A stretch of DNA of 5,889 bases from assembly GCA_021807655.1 (NCBI GenBank), contig JAKBCT010000066.1, positions 1 through 5,889 on the forward strand. Direction: 5' to 3'. The notes beneath the pieces are model-generated. The model was not told where the DNA came from, ran no database searches, and was given only the letters and a program-made list of their open reading frames with translations. The stretch's first letter is position 1, and each line of letters starts with the position of its first letter. The translations under genes and the position numbers were made by a program. Below are positions 1-5,168 of this stretch, in pieces. This stretch comes from Actinomycetes bacterium (lineage in GTDB: Bacteria > Actinomycetota > Acidimicrobiia > Acidimicrobiales > RAAP-2).

Positions 1-327
1 GACGTGGCGGGCCAAGTCGATCATGGCTTGGGCCTTCGTGCGTGACAGGCCGGCCGAACGCAAATCGTCAAGGTCCGTAGTCAGTAACGTCGCCACGTCG
101 GGCTGACCGCCGCATACGGCGAGCACGCGAGTGTGGATGGTGCTGGCTGCGGCGGTGGCGAGCAGTTGGAAGGTGATGGACTGGACCAGGTTGGCGAAGC
201 GGTCGCGCACCGGTACGTGACGCGCCCGGGGAGGCGGACCAACGTCGAGGACGAGTTGACGAAACGCCCGATCTCGCCGCACGATGAGTTCGGCGATCGC
301 GCAGGAATCGAGCCGCTGGCGAGTCAT
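1..327 (-). CDS. alkA: DNA-3-methyladenine glycosylase II (AlkA-like), N-terminal part
   Basis: Base-excision repair glycosylase of the HhH-GPD superfamily; family members remove alkylated bases from DNA. Only the first 109 residues are present because the frame runs off the left edge. The start is the ATG at 327-325, which overlaps the lysR stop as ATGA, so translational coupling is likely; no separate Shine-Dalgarno is visible. Residues 43-60 (RFANLVQSITFQLLATAA) match the conserved helix usually written RF..LV.SI..QQLS.KAA, followed by a TIHTRVLAVCGG segment (63-74). Residues 86-108 (DLDDLRSAGLSRTKAQAMIDLA and flank) match the start of the helix-hairpin-helix, with the LR.AGLS..KA signature. 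The catalytic aspartate and the rest of the hairpin lie outside the window and cannot be checked. There is no room for the N-terminal TBP-like domain of E. coli AlkA, so this is the short form of about 200 residues. It is the second gene of a lysR-alkA operon. The family call is firm; the exact substrate is not. Confidence 0.85.
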   Translation of the reverse strand, partial: MTRQRLDSCAIAELIVRRDRAFRQLVLDVGPPPRARHVPVRDRFANLVQSITFQLLATAAASTIHTRVLAVCGGQPDVATLLTTDLDDLRSAGLSRTKAQAMIDLARHV

Positions 328-1232
328 GACGGAATGTAAACGCCACCGGGGGCGTTCGCGGTGCGAACCACGTCGAGCAGCAGCGCGTGGATGGCGCGAA
401 CGGGAGCCGCGGGAAAGCCAAATCGTCGACTCACCAGGCTGACGCGCCGACGGGCAATGTCGTCGATGTGCACGGCCACAAAACTGGCACGCAGGTGTTT
501 GGAGAGCATGGTGGCGGGCAGGATCGAAGGACCGTAGCCGTCGAAGGTCAGTGACGCAATCGTACGAAGCCCGTCGAGTTCGACGAGGGGTCGAAGCGTC
601 ACGCCCTGGGCAGTGGCCGCGTCGTCGATTTCGCGCCGAAGCGGGGTACCGGCCAGGGGCAGCAGCAGTTCGTGCTTGGCCAAGGTGGCAAAGGTCACAC
701 TCCGTCGACGCGCCAGTGGGTGGTCGCGAGCGACGATCAGGACGAGATCCTCGCTAAAGAGATCACTGTCGAGCAGTTCTGGCGCGAGCACCGGCCACGC
801 GAGCACCGCGAGATCAAGCTGACCGTTGACAACTCGCGGCTCAAGTGCCGAATTGGTGCCTTCGCTAATCCGTAGCGCGATGTGCGCGAATGACGAGCGC
901 TGCGCCTCGATCAAGAGCGGGACGATCCAGCGACCAGCGGTCCCGATCATGCCGAGGTTGACGTCACCGCGGATGTCGGACTTGAGCTCCGAGACGTCGG
1001 CGGCGATGGCGTTGAGCTCCGACAGAATCCGGCGAGCGCGATGCAGAACGATGGTGCCGGATTCGGTGATGTAACCGGTCGCGCGATCGACCAACTCGGA
1101 ACCCAATTCGGTCTCGAGGCGAGCAATTCGGTTCGAGATATTGGACTGCACGGTTCCCAGGGCGTCGGCGGCGCCCGAAAAGGTACCGTGATCGGCAATG
1201 CCGACGAGGGCCTCGAGTTGGCGAATTTCCAC
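324..1232 (-). CDS. LysR-type transcriptional regulator
   Basis: A 302-residue protein of standard LysR-family length. Residues 1-60 are the winged helix-turn-helix: MEIRQLEALVGIADHGTFSG, then AADALGTVQSNISNRIARLE, the helix-turn-helix pair with the usual A/S-rich recognition helix, then ELGSELVDR. A linker helix covers about 61-88. The effector-binding domain (about 90-290) shows the typical opening RGDVNLGMIGTAG, the NGQLDLAVLA segment (136-145), the LVLIVARDHPLA strand (163-174) and DGYGPSILPA (231-240), matching the usual G.G.ailP. The start is GTG at 1232-1230; the conserved beginning MEIRQLEAL leaves no room for an earlier start, and a perfect TATAAT lies 6 nt upstream, suggesting a leaderless message. 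The stop overlaps the alkA start, so the two genes are probably co-translated. LysR proteins commonly repress their own promoter and activate a divergent one; here the divergent transcript is the 6C-like RNA. The ligand and targets cannot be read from sequence. Confidence 0.93.
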   Translation of the reverse strand: MEIRQLEALVGIADHGTFSGAADALGTVQSNISNRIARLETELGSELVDRATGYITESGTIVLHRARRILSELNAIAADVSELKSDIRGDVNLGMIGTAGRWIVPLLIEAQRSSFAHIALRISEGTNSALEPRVVNGQLDLAVLAWPVLAPELLDSDLFSEDLVLIVARDHPLARRRSVTFATLAKHELLLPLAGTPLRREIDDAATAQGVTLRPLVELDGLRTIASLTFDGYGPSILPATMLSKHLRASFVAVHIDDIARRRVSLVSRRFGFPAAPVRAIHALLLDVVRTANAPGGVYIPS

Positions 1233-1260
1233 GTATCGATTATAGAGATGATAGGTATCG
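1233..1260 (-). promoter_or_regulatory. lysR promoter with leaderless -10 box and possible operator
   Basis: On the minus strand a perfect TATAAT (1244-1239) ends 6 nt before the GTG start of lysR, which places the expected transcription start on the G of the start codon. No good -35 is seen at 16-18 nt spacing. The same stretch holds a direct repeat GTATCG (1233-1238 and 1255-1260) and an interrupted dyad TATC-N12-GATA (1234-1253) covering the -10 box. This could be an autoregulatory LysR operator, though the spacing is not the classic T-N11-A. The -10 box is reasonably supported; the operator is a guess. Confidence 0.5.
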
Positions 1261-1271
1261 GCAATATCGTG

Positions 1272-1300
1272 TTGATGAATACGCCGGGACGCGGCATACT
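1272..1300 (+). promoter_or_regulatory. Promoter of the 6C-like small RNA
   Basis: TTGATG (1272-1277), a 17-nt spacer, then CATACT (1295-1300), each hexamer matching the sigma-70/SigA consensus at four of six positions. The predicted start is A1307, one base before the 5' side of the first RNA hairpin (G1308), so promoter and RNA structure agree independently. It diverges from the lysR promoter. Confidence 0.6.
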
Positions 1301-1306
1301 GGTCTC

Positions 1307-1393
1307 AGCCTGCTTACAACGAATCCCCCCTCGAAGTAGGCGAGGTTTTGCAAAAGGACCAACCACCCCCCCGGTTGGTCCTTTTGCCTTTTT
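1307..1393 (+). ncRNA. 6C-type small RNA
   Basis: A predicted RNA of about 87 nt with the two-hairpin layout that defines the actinobacterial 6C family: each hairpin loop carries a run of at least six cytosines. Hairpin 1: GCCUGCUU (1308-1315) pairs with AAGUAGGC (1334-1341), including one G-U pair; after a 5'-side bulge ACAA (1316-1319), CGA (1320-1322) pairs with UCG (1331-1333), closing a loop AU-CCCCCC (1323-1330). Hairpin 2: a perfect 15-bp stem (1350-1364 with 1373-1387) closes a loop A-CCCCCCC (1365-1372) and is followed by C-UUUUU, so it also serves as terminator. A promoter with correct spacing lies just upstream. From memory, mycobacterial 6C RNA acts on mRNAs such as panD and dnaB through its C-rich loops pairing with G-rich target sites; targets here are unknown. 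It lies between lysR and murT and no reading frame overlaps it convincingly. The alternative is an attenuator leader of murT, but the C-loops and compact length favour a stand-alone small RNA. Confidence 0.85.
1350..1393 (+). terminator. Intrinsic terminator (second 6C hairpin)
   Basis: A perfect 15-bp inverted repeat GCAAAAGGACCAACC / GGTTGGTCCTTTTGC with an 8-nt C-rich loop, then C and five T (1389-1393). It works on the plus strand only: read on the minus strand, the hairpin is followed by AAAACC rather than a T run. It ends 21 nt before the murT start codon, so murT must have its own promoter or depend on read-through. Confidence 0.92.
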
Positions 1394-1402
1394 GGGTGTT
1401 GT

Positions 1403-1408
1403 TAGCGT
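1403..1408 (+). promoter_or_regulatory. Candidate -10 box for leaderless murT
   Basis: TAGCGT fits TANNNT and ends 6 nt before the murT ATG, the same spacing as at lysR and at the membrane protein gene. There is no -35 match; the region that would hold it is the terminator hairpin of the small RNA. No Shine-Dalgarno is visible before murT, which agrees with a leaderless start. Confidence 0.35.
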
Positions 1409-1414
1409 TGGGTT

Positions 1415-2626
1415 ATGACGAGTCGACGCAGTGCGCGCACGTGGCTCGCGGTCGCGGGCGTTCGATTCGGAAACTGGGCGTCGCGCCGTGCCGGTCGGGG
1501 AGCGGGGACCGTCGTTGGTGGCTCGATTGGACTGGCCATTGACCGTAATCTTCTCGGCACGTTAGCGCGGGGACGCACGGTGATCGTGGTCAGTGGGACC
1601 AACGGCAAGACGACGACAAGCGCATTCGTAGCGGCGGGCTGGGGTGCGCCGGTGGCCACCAATGAGACTGGCTCCAACATGCCGGCCGGTCACGTGGCGG
1701 CGCTCGTGCGCAGCTCGGCTGTGCGCGCGGTCTTGGAATGCGACGAAGCGTGGCTGGGTGCGGTGCTCGATGCGGTGAAGCCGGCGATCGTTGTCTTACT
1801 GAACCTGTCGCGAGACCAACTGGACCGTTCGAGCGAAGTTCGCCAATTGGCCGAGCGGTGGCGTCGCGCCCTCGAGCACACGTCACCCACGACCGCGTTG
1901 ATTGCCAATGCCCTCGATCCGCTCGTGGTATACGCGGCATCGGCGGCGAGGCGGGTTGTGTGGTGCGCGGCGCCGGTCGCGTGGACGGGCGATACTGAGT
2001 CCTGCCCGCGGTGCACGGCGGCGGTCCAACACGACGCCAGTGGTTGGTGGTGCGAGTGCGGATTCCGCCAGCCCGTGGCCACCTCGTACCTGGCCGACGC
2101 CGACGTGGTGATCAACGCCGAGCGGTGCCCCCTCGAGCTCGCGTTACCGGGCTCGTTCAATCGGGGCAACGCTCTGTTGGCGCTGAGCGCTCTGGAGGCG
2201 ATTGGCGTCGCGCCCAGCGAGGCCGCCGGCCGGCTCGCTAGGGTGCACGACGTGGCTGGCCGTTACGCCACGCGCAGGCTCGGTGAGCAGGTCGTACGGC
2301 TACTACTGGCCAAAAATCCAGCGGGCTTTGGCGCAACCCTGGCTGACCTGGCCGGTGCGGGGGCGCTGTGGATTGCGATCAATGATCACGTGGCGGACGG
2401 CCACGACCCGTCGTGGCTCTACGACGTGCCCTTCGAGGCGTTGCGGGGACGAACGGTCTGGTGCCTCGGGACGAGACGACTGGATCTGGCCACGCGGCTT
2501 TGGTACGCGCGCGTCGAGGCGGCGGTAGTCGACGATGGACTGCCCCCTGTCCAGGGAGGCGTGATTGACGTGATCGCCAACTACACGGCCTTCCGTGAAC
2601 TACTCGAGGCGTCCGAACCGTGTTGA
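1415..2626 (+). CDS. murT: Lipid II isoglutaminyl synthase, ligase subunit MurT
   Basis: MurT is the Mur-ligase-like subunit that, with GatD, amidates the D-glutamate of lipid II to D-isoglutamine; it activates the carboxyl group with ATP at the cytoplasmic face of the membrane. At 403 residues it is slightly shorter than the roughly 437 residues of S. aureus MurT. Visible motifs in order: P-loop SGTNGKTTT (60-68); ECDEAWL (108-114), acidic residues of the Mur-ligase metal/ATP region; LNLSRDQLDR (129-138); a zinc ribbon with C197, C200, C213 and C215; NRGNALLA (249-256); then the C-terminal MurT (DUF1727) domain with LAKNPAGF (298-305) and INDHVADGHDPSW (322-334). The last motif carries the aspartate said to complete the GatD active site. 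The zinc ribbon is the insertion that separates MurT from MurC-F. One oddity is that its second knuckle reads CEC rather than CxxC. The start is ATG at 1415; the gene overlaps gatD by 7 nt. Confidence 0.95.
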   Translation: MTSRRSARTWLAVAGVRFGNWASRRAGRGAGTVVGGSIGLAIDRNLLGTLARGRTVIVVSGTNGKTTTSAFVAAGWGAPVATNETGSNMPAGHVAALVRSSAVRAVLECDEAWLGAVLDAVKPAIVVLLNLSRDQLDRSSEVRQLAERWRRALEHTSPTTALIANALDPLVVYAASAARRVVWCAAPVAWTGDTESCPRCTAAVQHDASGWWCECGFRQPVATSYLADADVVINAERCPLELALPGSFNRGNALLALSALEAIGVAPSEAAGRLARVHDVAGRYATRRLGEQVVRLLLAKNPAGFGATLADLAGAGALWIAINDHVADGHDPSWLYDVPFEALRGRTVWCLGTRRLDLATRLWYARVEAAVVDDGLPPVQGGVIDVIANYTAFRELLEASEPC

Positions 2627-3336
2627 CCATCGCGCAGGTGTACCCCGAACTGCTCGGCACCTACGGCGACGGGGGCAACGGGCTGGTATTAGCCGAACGC
2701 GCCCGTCGCCGCGATGTCGAGGTACGTCTGGTGACCTCGAGATTCGGCGAGCCACTCGTGGACGCGGACCTCTATCTACTTGGGGGCGGCGAGGACGGTC
2801 CACAGCGCCTGGCGGTGTCATTGTTGCGCGAGGCGTCGTTTCGGTCCCGCATCGACGATGGCGCCACGGTCTTCGCCGTCTGTGCGGGACTGCAACTGCT
2901 CGGCACGTCCTTCAGTGTCGAGGGCGACGACGAGTTCGCGGGGTTAGGGGTCGTAGATGCCGTAACGCGTCGGGGTGCGCGACGGGCCGTCGGCGACTTC
3001 GTGACGGTGGTCGGTGACACGATCATGGTTGGCTTCGAGAATCACGGCGGCATGACGAAGCGGGGCGACGGTGTCGCCCCGCTTGGCGCCGTGCAACGTG
3101 GTCGCGGCAACGGGGACGGGCACGACGGCTTCCGAGCGAGCCGCGTCTGGGCGACGTACGCGCACGGGCCAGTGTTGGCGCTCAATCCCTGGCTCGCCGA
3201 TGCACTGCTGTGTGAACTCCTGGGCTGGGAGTCGGTCGAGCCGTTGGCGTCGGTTGCCGATCGACTGTACAACGAGCGGCTGCGCGTGCTCACCCGTCGA
3301 GGGAATCGTTCACCCCATAGGCCAGGTCCTGGCTGA
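2620..3336 (+). CDS. gatD: Lipid II isoglutaminyl synthase, glutaminase subunit GatD
   Basis: A class I glutamine amidotransferase that hydrolyses glutamine and passes ammonia to MurT for amidation of lipid II. 238 residues, close to the 243 of S. aureus GatD. Motifs: YPELLGTYGDGGN (8-20), a GatD hallmark; LLGGGEDGPQ (53-62), the oxyanion region; nucleophile C88 in FAVCAGLQLLG (85-95); GFENHGG (138-144); catalytic H182 in TYAHGPVLALNPWLADALL (179-197). C88 and H182 are in the same order and nearly the same spacing as the Cys/His pair of S. aureus. No acidic third residue follows the histidine, as expected, since MurT supplies it. The start is GTG at 2620, overlapping the murT stop by 7 nt; CGAGG at 2605-2609 lies 10 nt upstream. 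A TTG one codon later is the alternative start. The last 47 nt overlap the plsC-like gene on the other strand, so the Arg/Pro-rich tail RRGNRSPHRPGPG is probably not conserved. Confidence 0.95.
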   Translation: MLTIAQVYPELLGTYGDGGNGLVLAERARRRDVEVRLVTSRFGEPLVDADLYLLGGGEDGPQRLAVSLLREASFRSRIDDGATVFAVCAGLQLLGTSFSVEGDDEFAGLGVVDAVTRRGARRAVGDFVTVVGDTIMVGFENHGGMTKRGDGVAPLGAVQRGRGNGDGHDGFRASRVWATYAHGPVLALNPWLADALLCELLGWESVEPLASVADRLYNERLRVLTRRGNRSPHRPGPG

Positions 3337-4027
3337 CGTCGCGTCCGAGTTGAATCACCGCGTCCTCAATTCGAGCACCGAAACGTCGGATGGACTCGTC
3401 GTCGGGGCATCGAATGCCTTCGCCGAAGGCGACGATGACGTGGTGGCGTCGCCGACTGGGCCCATTGACGAAACGTGGAGCCTTGGCGTATTTCGGGCCC
3501 CGCAGATATCCCGCGTCGTGAACGTACGTCGGCACCACGACCGCACCGGCGCGCTCGGCGAGGTACGCAGCACCACCCTTGAAATGTTGCAAGCGTCCGT
3601 CCGGCGTACGCCCACCCTCGGGGTAGATGAGCAGATTCCACCGGTCCTCGACGAGCGCGAGGGCCACCTGCGCGCTACGTCGATTGACGCGGAGTCGGTC
3701 GATGGGAATGGCGTTGAAGACCAAAACGGTTCGAAACGCGGTGCGGCGATCCATGAAGAAGCTGTCCATCGCGGCGGCTACCACCGTGCGGCGTCGAAGG
3801 TGGGCTGGCAGCGCACTGAGGATGAGCGGCGTGTCGAGGTTGCTCGCGTGGTTAGCCGTGAAGATGTACGGTCCCGAGCCGCGGAGGTGTTCGAGCCCGC
3901 GAACCTCCAGGGACGACATGTACCTCATGTAGGGCCCGAGAAATGAACGATGGAGGAGGTCTCGCGCGACTCGCGTGCTGTAACGGCGTCCCCACGCGGT
4001 TGGGTAGTCGAGTCCAAGGCGGGTCAT
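3290..4027 (-). CDS. PlsC-type 1-acyl-glycerol-3-phosphate acyltransferase
   Basis: A lysophospholipid acyltransferase (LPLAT/AGPAT family) that typically transfers an acyl chain to lysophosphatidate at the membrane in phospholipid synthesis. The 245 residues carry the family blocks: block I NHASNLD with the HX4D pair H60 and D65; block II around NAIPIDRLR (105-113); block III YPEGGRTPDG (135-144), in the place of the usual EGTRS; block IV VVVPTYVHDA (163-172), with the conserved proline P166. No clear transmembrane helix is seen, so membrane attachment is probably peripheral. The start is ATG at 4027; the gene begins 3 nt after the stop of the membrane protein gene, and no strong ribosome site is visible, so coupled translation is likely. 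The 3' end overlaps gatD tail to tail by 47 nt. Actinobacteria carry several such paralogues, so the specific acceptor is uncertain and I give no symbol. Confidence 0.92.
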   Translation of the reverse strand: MTRLGLDYPTAWGRRYSTRVARDLLHRSFLGPYMRYMSSLEVRGLEHLRGSGPYIFTANHASNLDTPLILSALPAHLRRRTVVAAAMDSFFMDRRTAFRTVLVFNAIPIDRLRVNRRSAQVALALVEDRWNLLIYPEGGRTPDGRLQHFKGGAAYLAERAGAVVVPTYVHDAGYLRGPKYAKAPRFVNGPSRRRHHVIVAFGEGIRCPDDESIRRFGARIEDAVIQLGRDVSQDLAYGVNDSLDG

Positions 4028-4030
4028 GAG

Positions 4031-4669
4031 TTACCGGCGGCGCGAACGCTGCTTTGGGGTGTAGCGCTTCGACGGTGACGGTTGGGTTCGCGCGGCTGGT
4101 TCTGACTTCTGCGCTTTGGTTCGGCCGCTCGACCTTGCGGCCTTACGCTCTTGGGCCATCGCCCGGGCTCGCTTGGACGAGCCGGAGAACGATGGGTCGC
4201 CGTACTTTTGAAGTCGAAAGGCGCGAACGATGAGCCAGCCGCCGATCAGCAGGAAGGGCAGCCCGGCGGTTCCGAGCGCGAGACCCAGGAGCAAGGCGCT
4301 CGCCGCAACCCCAGCTCGCTTGCGCCGGTATGAGAAAAAGGCCACCGCGGCGCCGAGGAGAAGGATCTCAAGAAATTGGGGCAGCCAGTCCGACGGGTGG
4401 GTGAGGCGAGTGTTCTGGCAAATCGCGTGGACCAAGTGGTAGGTCGTCGGACACGTCTTGGCGGCAGTCAGCTTCGCCGTACTCGTGACAACGGTGTTTT
4501 TGAACAAGTGCGGAGCAATGATCGCGGCCAGGGCGACGGCGACGACACCGCCGATGTAGCCAATCTTCTGTTCCAACCGGTCGAGCCCAAGGATCACGCT
4601 GCGCGGTACCGCCGATGGGCGGCGCGACCGCTTCGTCGGTCTTGGTGGTATCAAGTCAGGGTCGGACAC
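4031..4669 (-). CDS. Uncharacterised small membrane protein upstream of plsC
   Basis: A 212-residue protein I cannot assign to a named family. The N-terminal 35 residues are proline- and arginine-rich and probably cytoplasmic. Hydrophobic segments: about 37-55 (IGYIGGVVAVALAAIIAPHLF region), 96-114 (LPQFLEILLLGAAVAFFSY), and a long one at 120-150 that could be one tilted helix or a tight hairpin around G132-P138. The loop between the first two holds a possible disulfide pair, C73 and C84, if it faces outward. After 150 the chain is soluble and very basic, starting with QKYGDPSFSGSSKRARAMA (154-172) and ending in a Lys/Arg/Ser tail (KRYTPKQRSRRR) that could touch nucleic acid or acidic lipid headgroups. 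The start is GTG at 4669-4667, supported by TATCCT 6 nt upstream. It precedes the acyltransferase gene by 3 nt, so a role linked to membrane lipid metabolism is possible, but this is inferred from position only. Confidence 0.82.
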   Translation of the reverse strand: MSDPDLIPPRPTKRSRRPSAVPRSVILGLDRLEQKIGYIGGVVAVALAAIIAPHLFKNTVVTSTAKLTAAKTCPTTYHLVHAICQNTRLTHPSDWLPQFLEILLLGAAVAFFSYRRKRAGVAASALLLGLALGTAGLPFLLIGGWLIVRAFRLQKYGDPSFSGSSKRARAMAQERKAARSSGRTKAQKSEPAARTQPSPSKRYTPKQRSRRR

Positions 4670-4675
4670 AGGTGC

Positions 4676-4681
4676 AGGATA
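4676..4681 (-). promoter_or_regulatory. Candidate -10 box for the membrane protein/plsC operon
   Basis: TATCCT on the minus strand, matching TANNNT, ends 6 nt before the GTG start (4669), which fits a leaderless transcript. No matching -35 was found. The tRNA promoter lies divergently about 45 nt away. Confidence 0.4.
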
Positions 4682-4724
4682 CAGCGTACGGAAATCGTGG
4701 GACGTGGACCAAAGTGTGAAGCAG

Positions 4725-4730
4725 TAGCAT
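4725..4730 (+). promoter_or_regulatory. Candidate -10 box for tRNA-Val
   Basis: TAGCAT (TANNNT) lies 10 nt before the mature tRNA 5' end, leaving a short leader of about 3 nt for RNase P to remove. No convincing -35 is present at normal spacing. Confidence 0.4.
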
Positions 4731-4739
4731 GGATCGTCC

Positions 4740-4813
4740 GGGCGCTTAGCTCAGTTGGTTAGAGCGCAGCCTTCACACGGCTGAGGTCACAGGTTCGAGT
4801 CCTGTAGCGCCCA
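4740..4813 (+). tRNA. tRNA-Val (anticodon CAC)
   Basis: A 74-nt cloverleaf with every stem fully paired: acceptor GGGCGCT/AGCGCCC (4740-4746, 4806-4812), D-arm GCTC-AGTTGGTTA-GAGC (4749-4765), anticodon arm CAGCC-TTCACAC-GGCTG (4767-4783) with anticodon CAC at 4774-4776 reading GUG, five-base variable loop (4784-4788), T-arm ACAGG-TTCGAGT-CCTGT (4789-4805), discriminator A4813. CCA is not encoded (CTC follows). The D-loop has the GG pair and the T-loop the TTC box. Loop position 33 is T as required. It is followed by a change to lower-GC DNA. Confidence 0.98.
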
Positions 4814-4896
4814 CTCCCAATCGACGGTTTGATGGTTGGTAACCCTGATCGTCGCCGCCCGCAAGGTCGGCTAGCGAGGAAGTCACAGCGGCCCGA

Positions 4897-4902
4897 TACC
4901 AT
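4897..4902 (+). promoter_or_regulatory. Candidate -10 box for hicAB
   Basis: TACCAT (TANNNT) ends 8 nt before the hicA ATG, so the transcript would start within a few bases of the start codon. No Shine-Dalgarno is seen before hicA. HicB or HicAB complexes often repress their own promoter, but no clear operator dyad overlaps this box. Confidence 0.3.
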
Positions 4903-4910
4903 CGCGGTCA

Positions 4911-5168
4911 ATGAAGCCGTCCAGACTCCTTCTTCGACTGACGAGCGGGGCGGTTACGAATGTTGACTTCTCAGATGCGCAACTACTGCTCGAGGCGCTT
5001 GGCTTTGAAGAAGTGAGAGTAACTGGCAGCCATCACCTGTACGCGCGACTCGATATTCCCGAACAGTTGAACCTGCAAGATCGGCGAGGTCAGGCGAAGC
5101 CCTATCAACTTCGCCAACTCATTTCTCTGGTGAAGCGGTATGATTTGACAATCGAGGAGACCGAGTGA
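4911..5168 (+). CDS. hicA: HicA-family toxin (mRNA interferase)
   Basis: Toxin of a type II toxin-antitoxin pair; HicA has a double-stranded-RNA-binding-like fold and cleaves mRNA using a histidine. The 85 residues belong to the longer HicA form of about 80 residues. Key stretch: ALGFEEVRVTGSHHLYARLD (29-48), with G39-S40-H41-H42, the site of the catalytic histidine; then LNLQDRRGQAKPYQLRQL (53-70), the strongly conserved NLQ....QAKPYQ.RQ block, and the closing helix ISLVKRYDL (71-79). The N-terminal stretch GAVTNVDFSD (13-22) is typical of this subfamily. All expected key residues are present, so the toxin looks intact. The start is ATG at 4911, with no earlier plausible start and a possible -10 box 8 nt upstream. 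hicB follows with a one-base overlap of stop and start. GC content is about 53% (127 of 240 counted in 4921-5160), lower than the neighbouring operons, which suggests acquisition by transfer. Confidence 0.92.
   Translation: MKPSRLLLRLTSGAVTNVDFSDAQLLLEALGFEEVRVTGSHHLYARLDIPEQLNLQDRRGQAKPYQLRQLISLVKRYDLTIEETE
5155..5159 (+). promoter_or_regulatory. hicB ribosome binding site, decides the start
   Basis: AGGAG inside the hicA 3' end lies 8 nt before the ATG at 5168 and only 5 nt before the GTG at 5165. The spacing favours the ATG. It is the clearest Shine-Dalgarno in the window and would allow the antitoxin to be translated strongly relative to a toxin lacking one. Confidence 0.65.

Noticed and set aside
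68..421. Minus-strand frame of 117 codons over the lysR-alkA junction
   Set aside because: It overlaps both real genes on the same strand in another frame and has shadow-type Arg/Pro/Ser composition.
1307..1393. Riboswitch or amino-acid attenuator leader for murT
   Set aside because: No leader peptide or known aptamer pattern is visible, and the paired C-rich loops fit the 6C family better. Read-through remains possible and is listed as a finding.
4376..4762. Plus-strand frame of 128 codons
   Set aside because: It is antisense to the membrane protein gene and runs into the tRNA; no motif seen.
4794..4813. tRNA 3' end as an attachment core with a second copy downstream
   Set aside because: I found no repeat of this sequence elsewhere in the window, so attL/attR cannot be called.
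4822..4852. Hairpin after the tRNA (CGACG/CGTCG outer, GGTT/AACC inner) as tRNA terminator
   Set aside because: Stems are short with large internal gaps and no T run follows.
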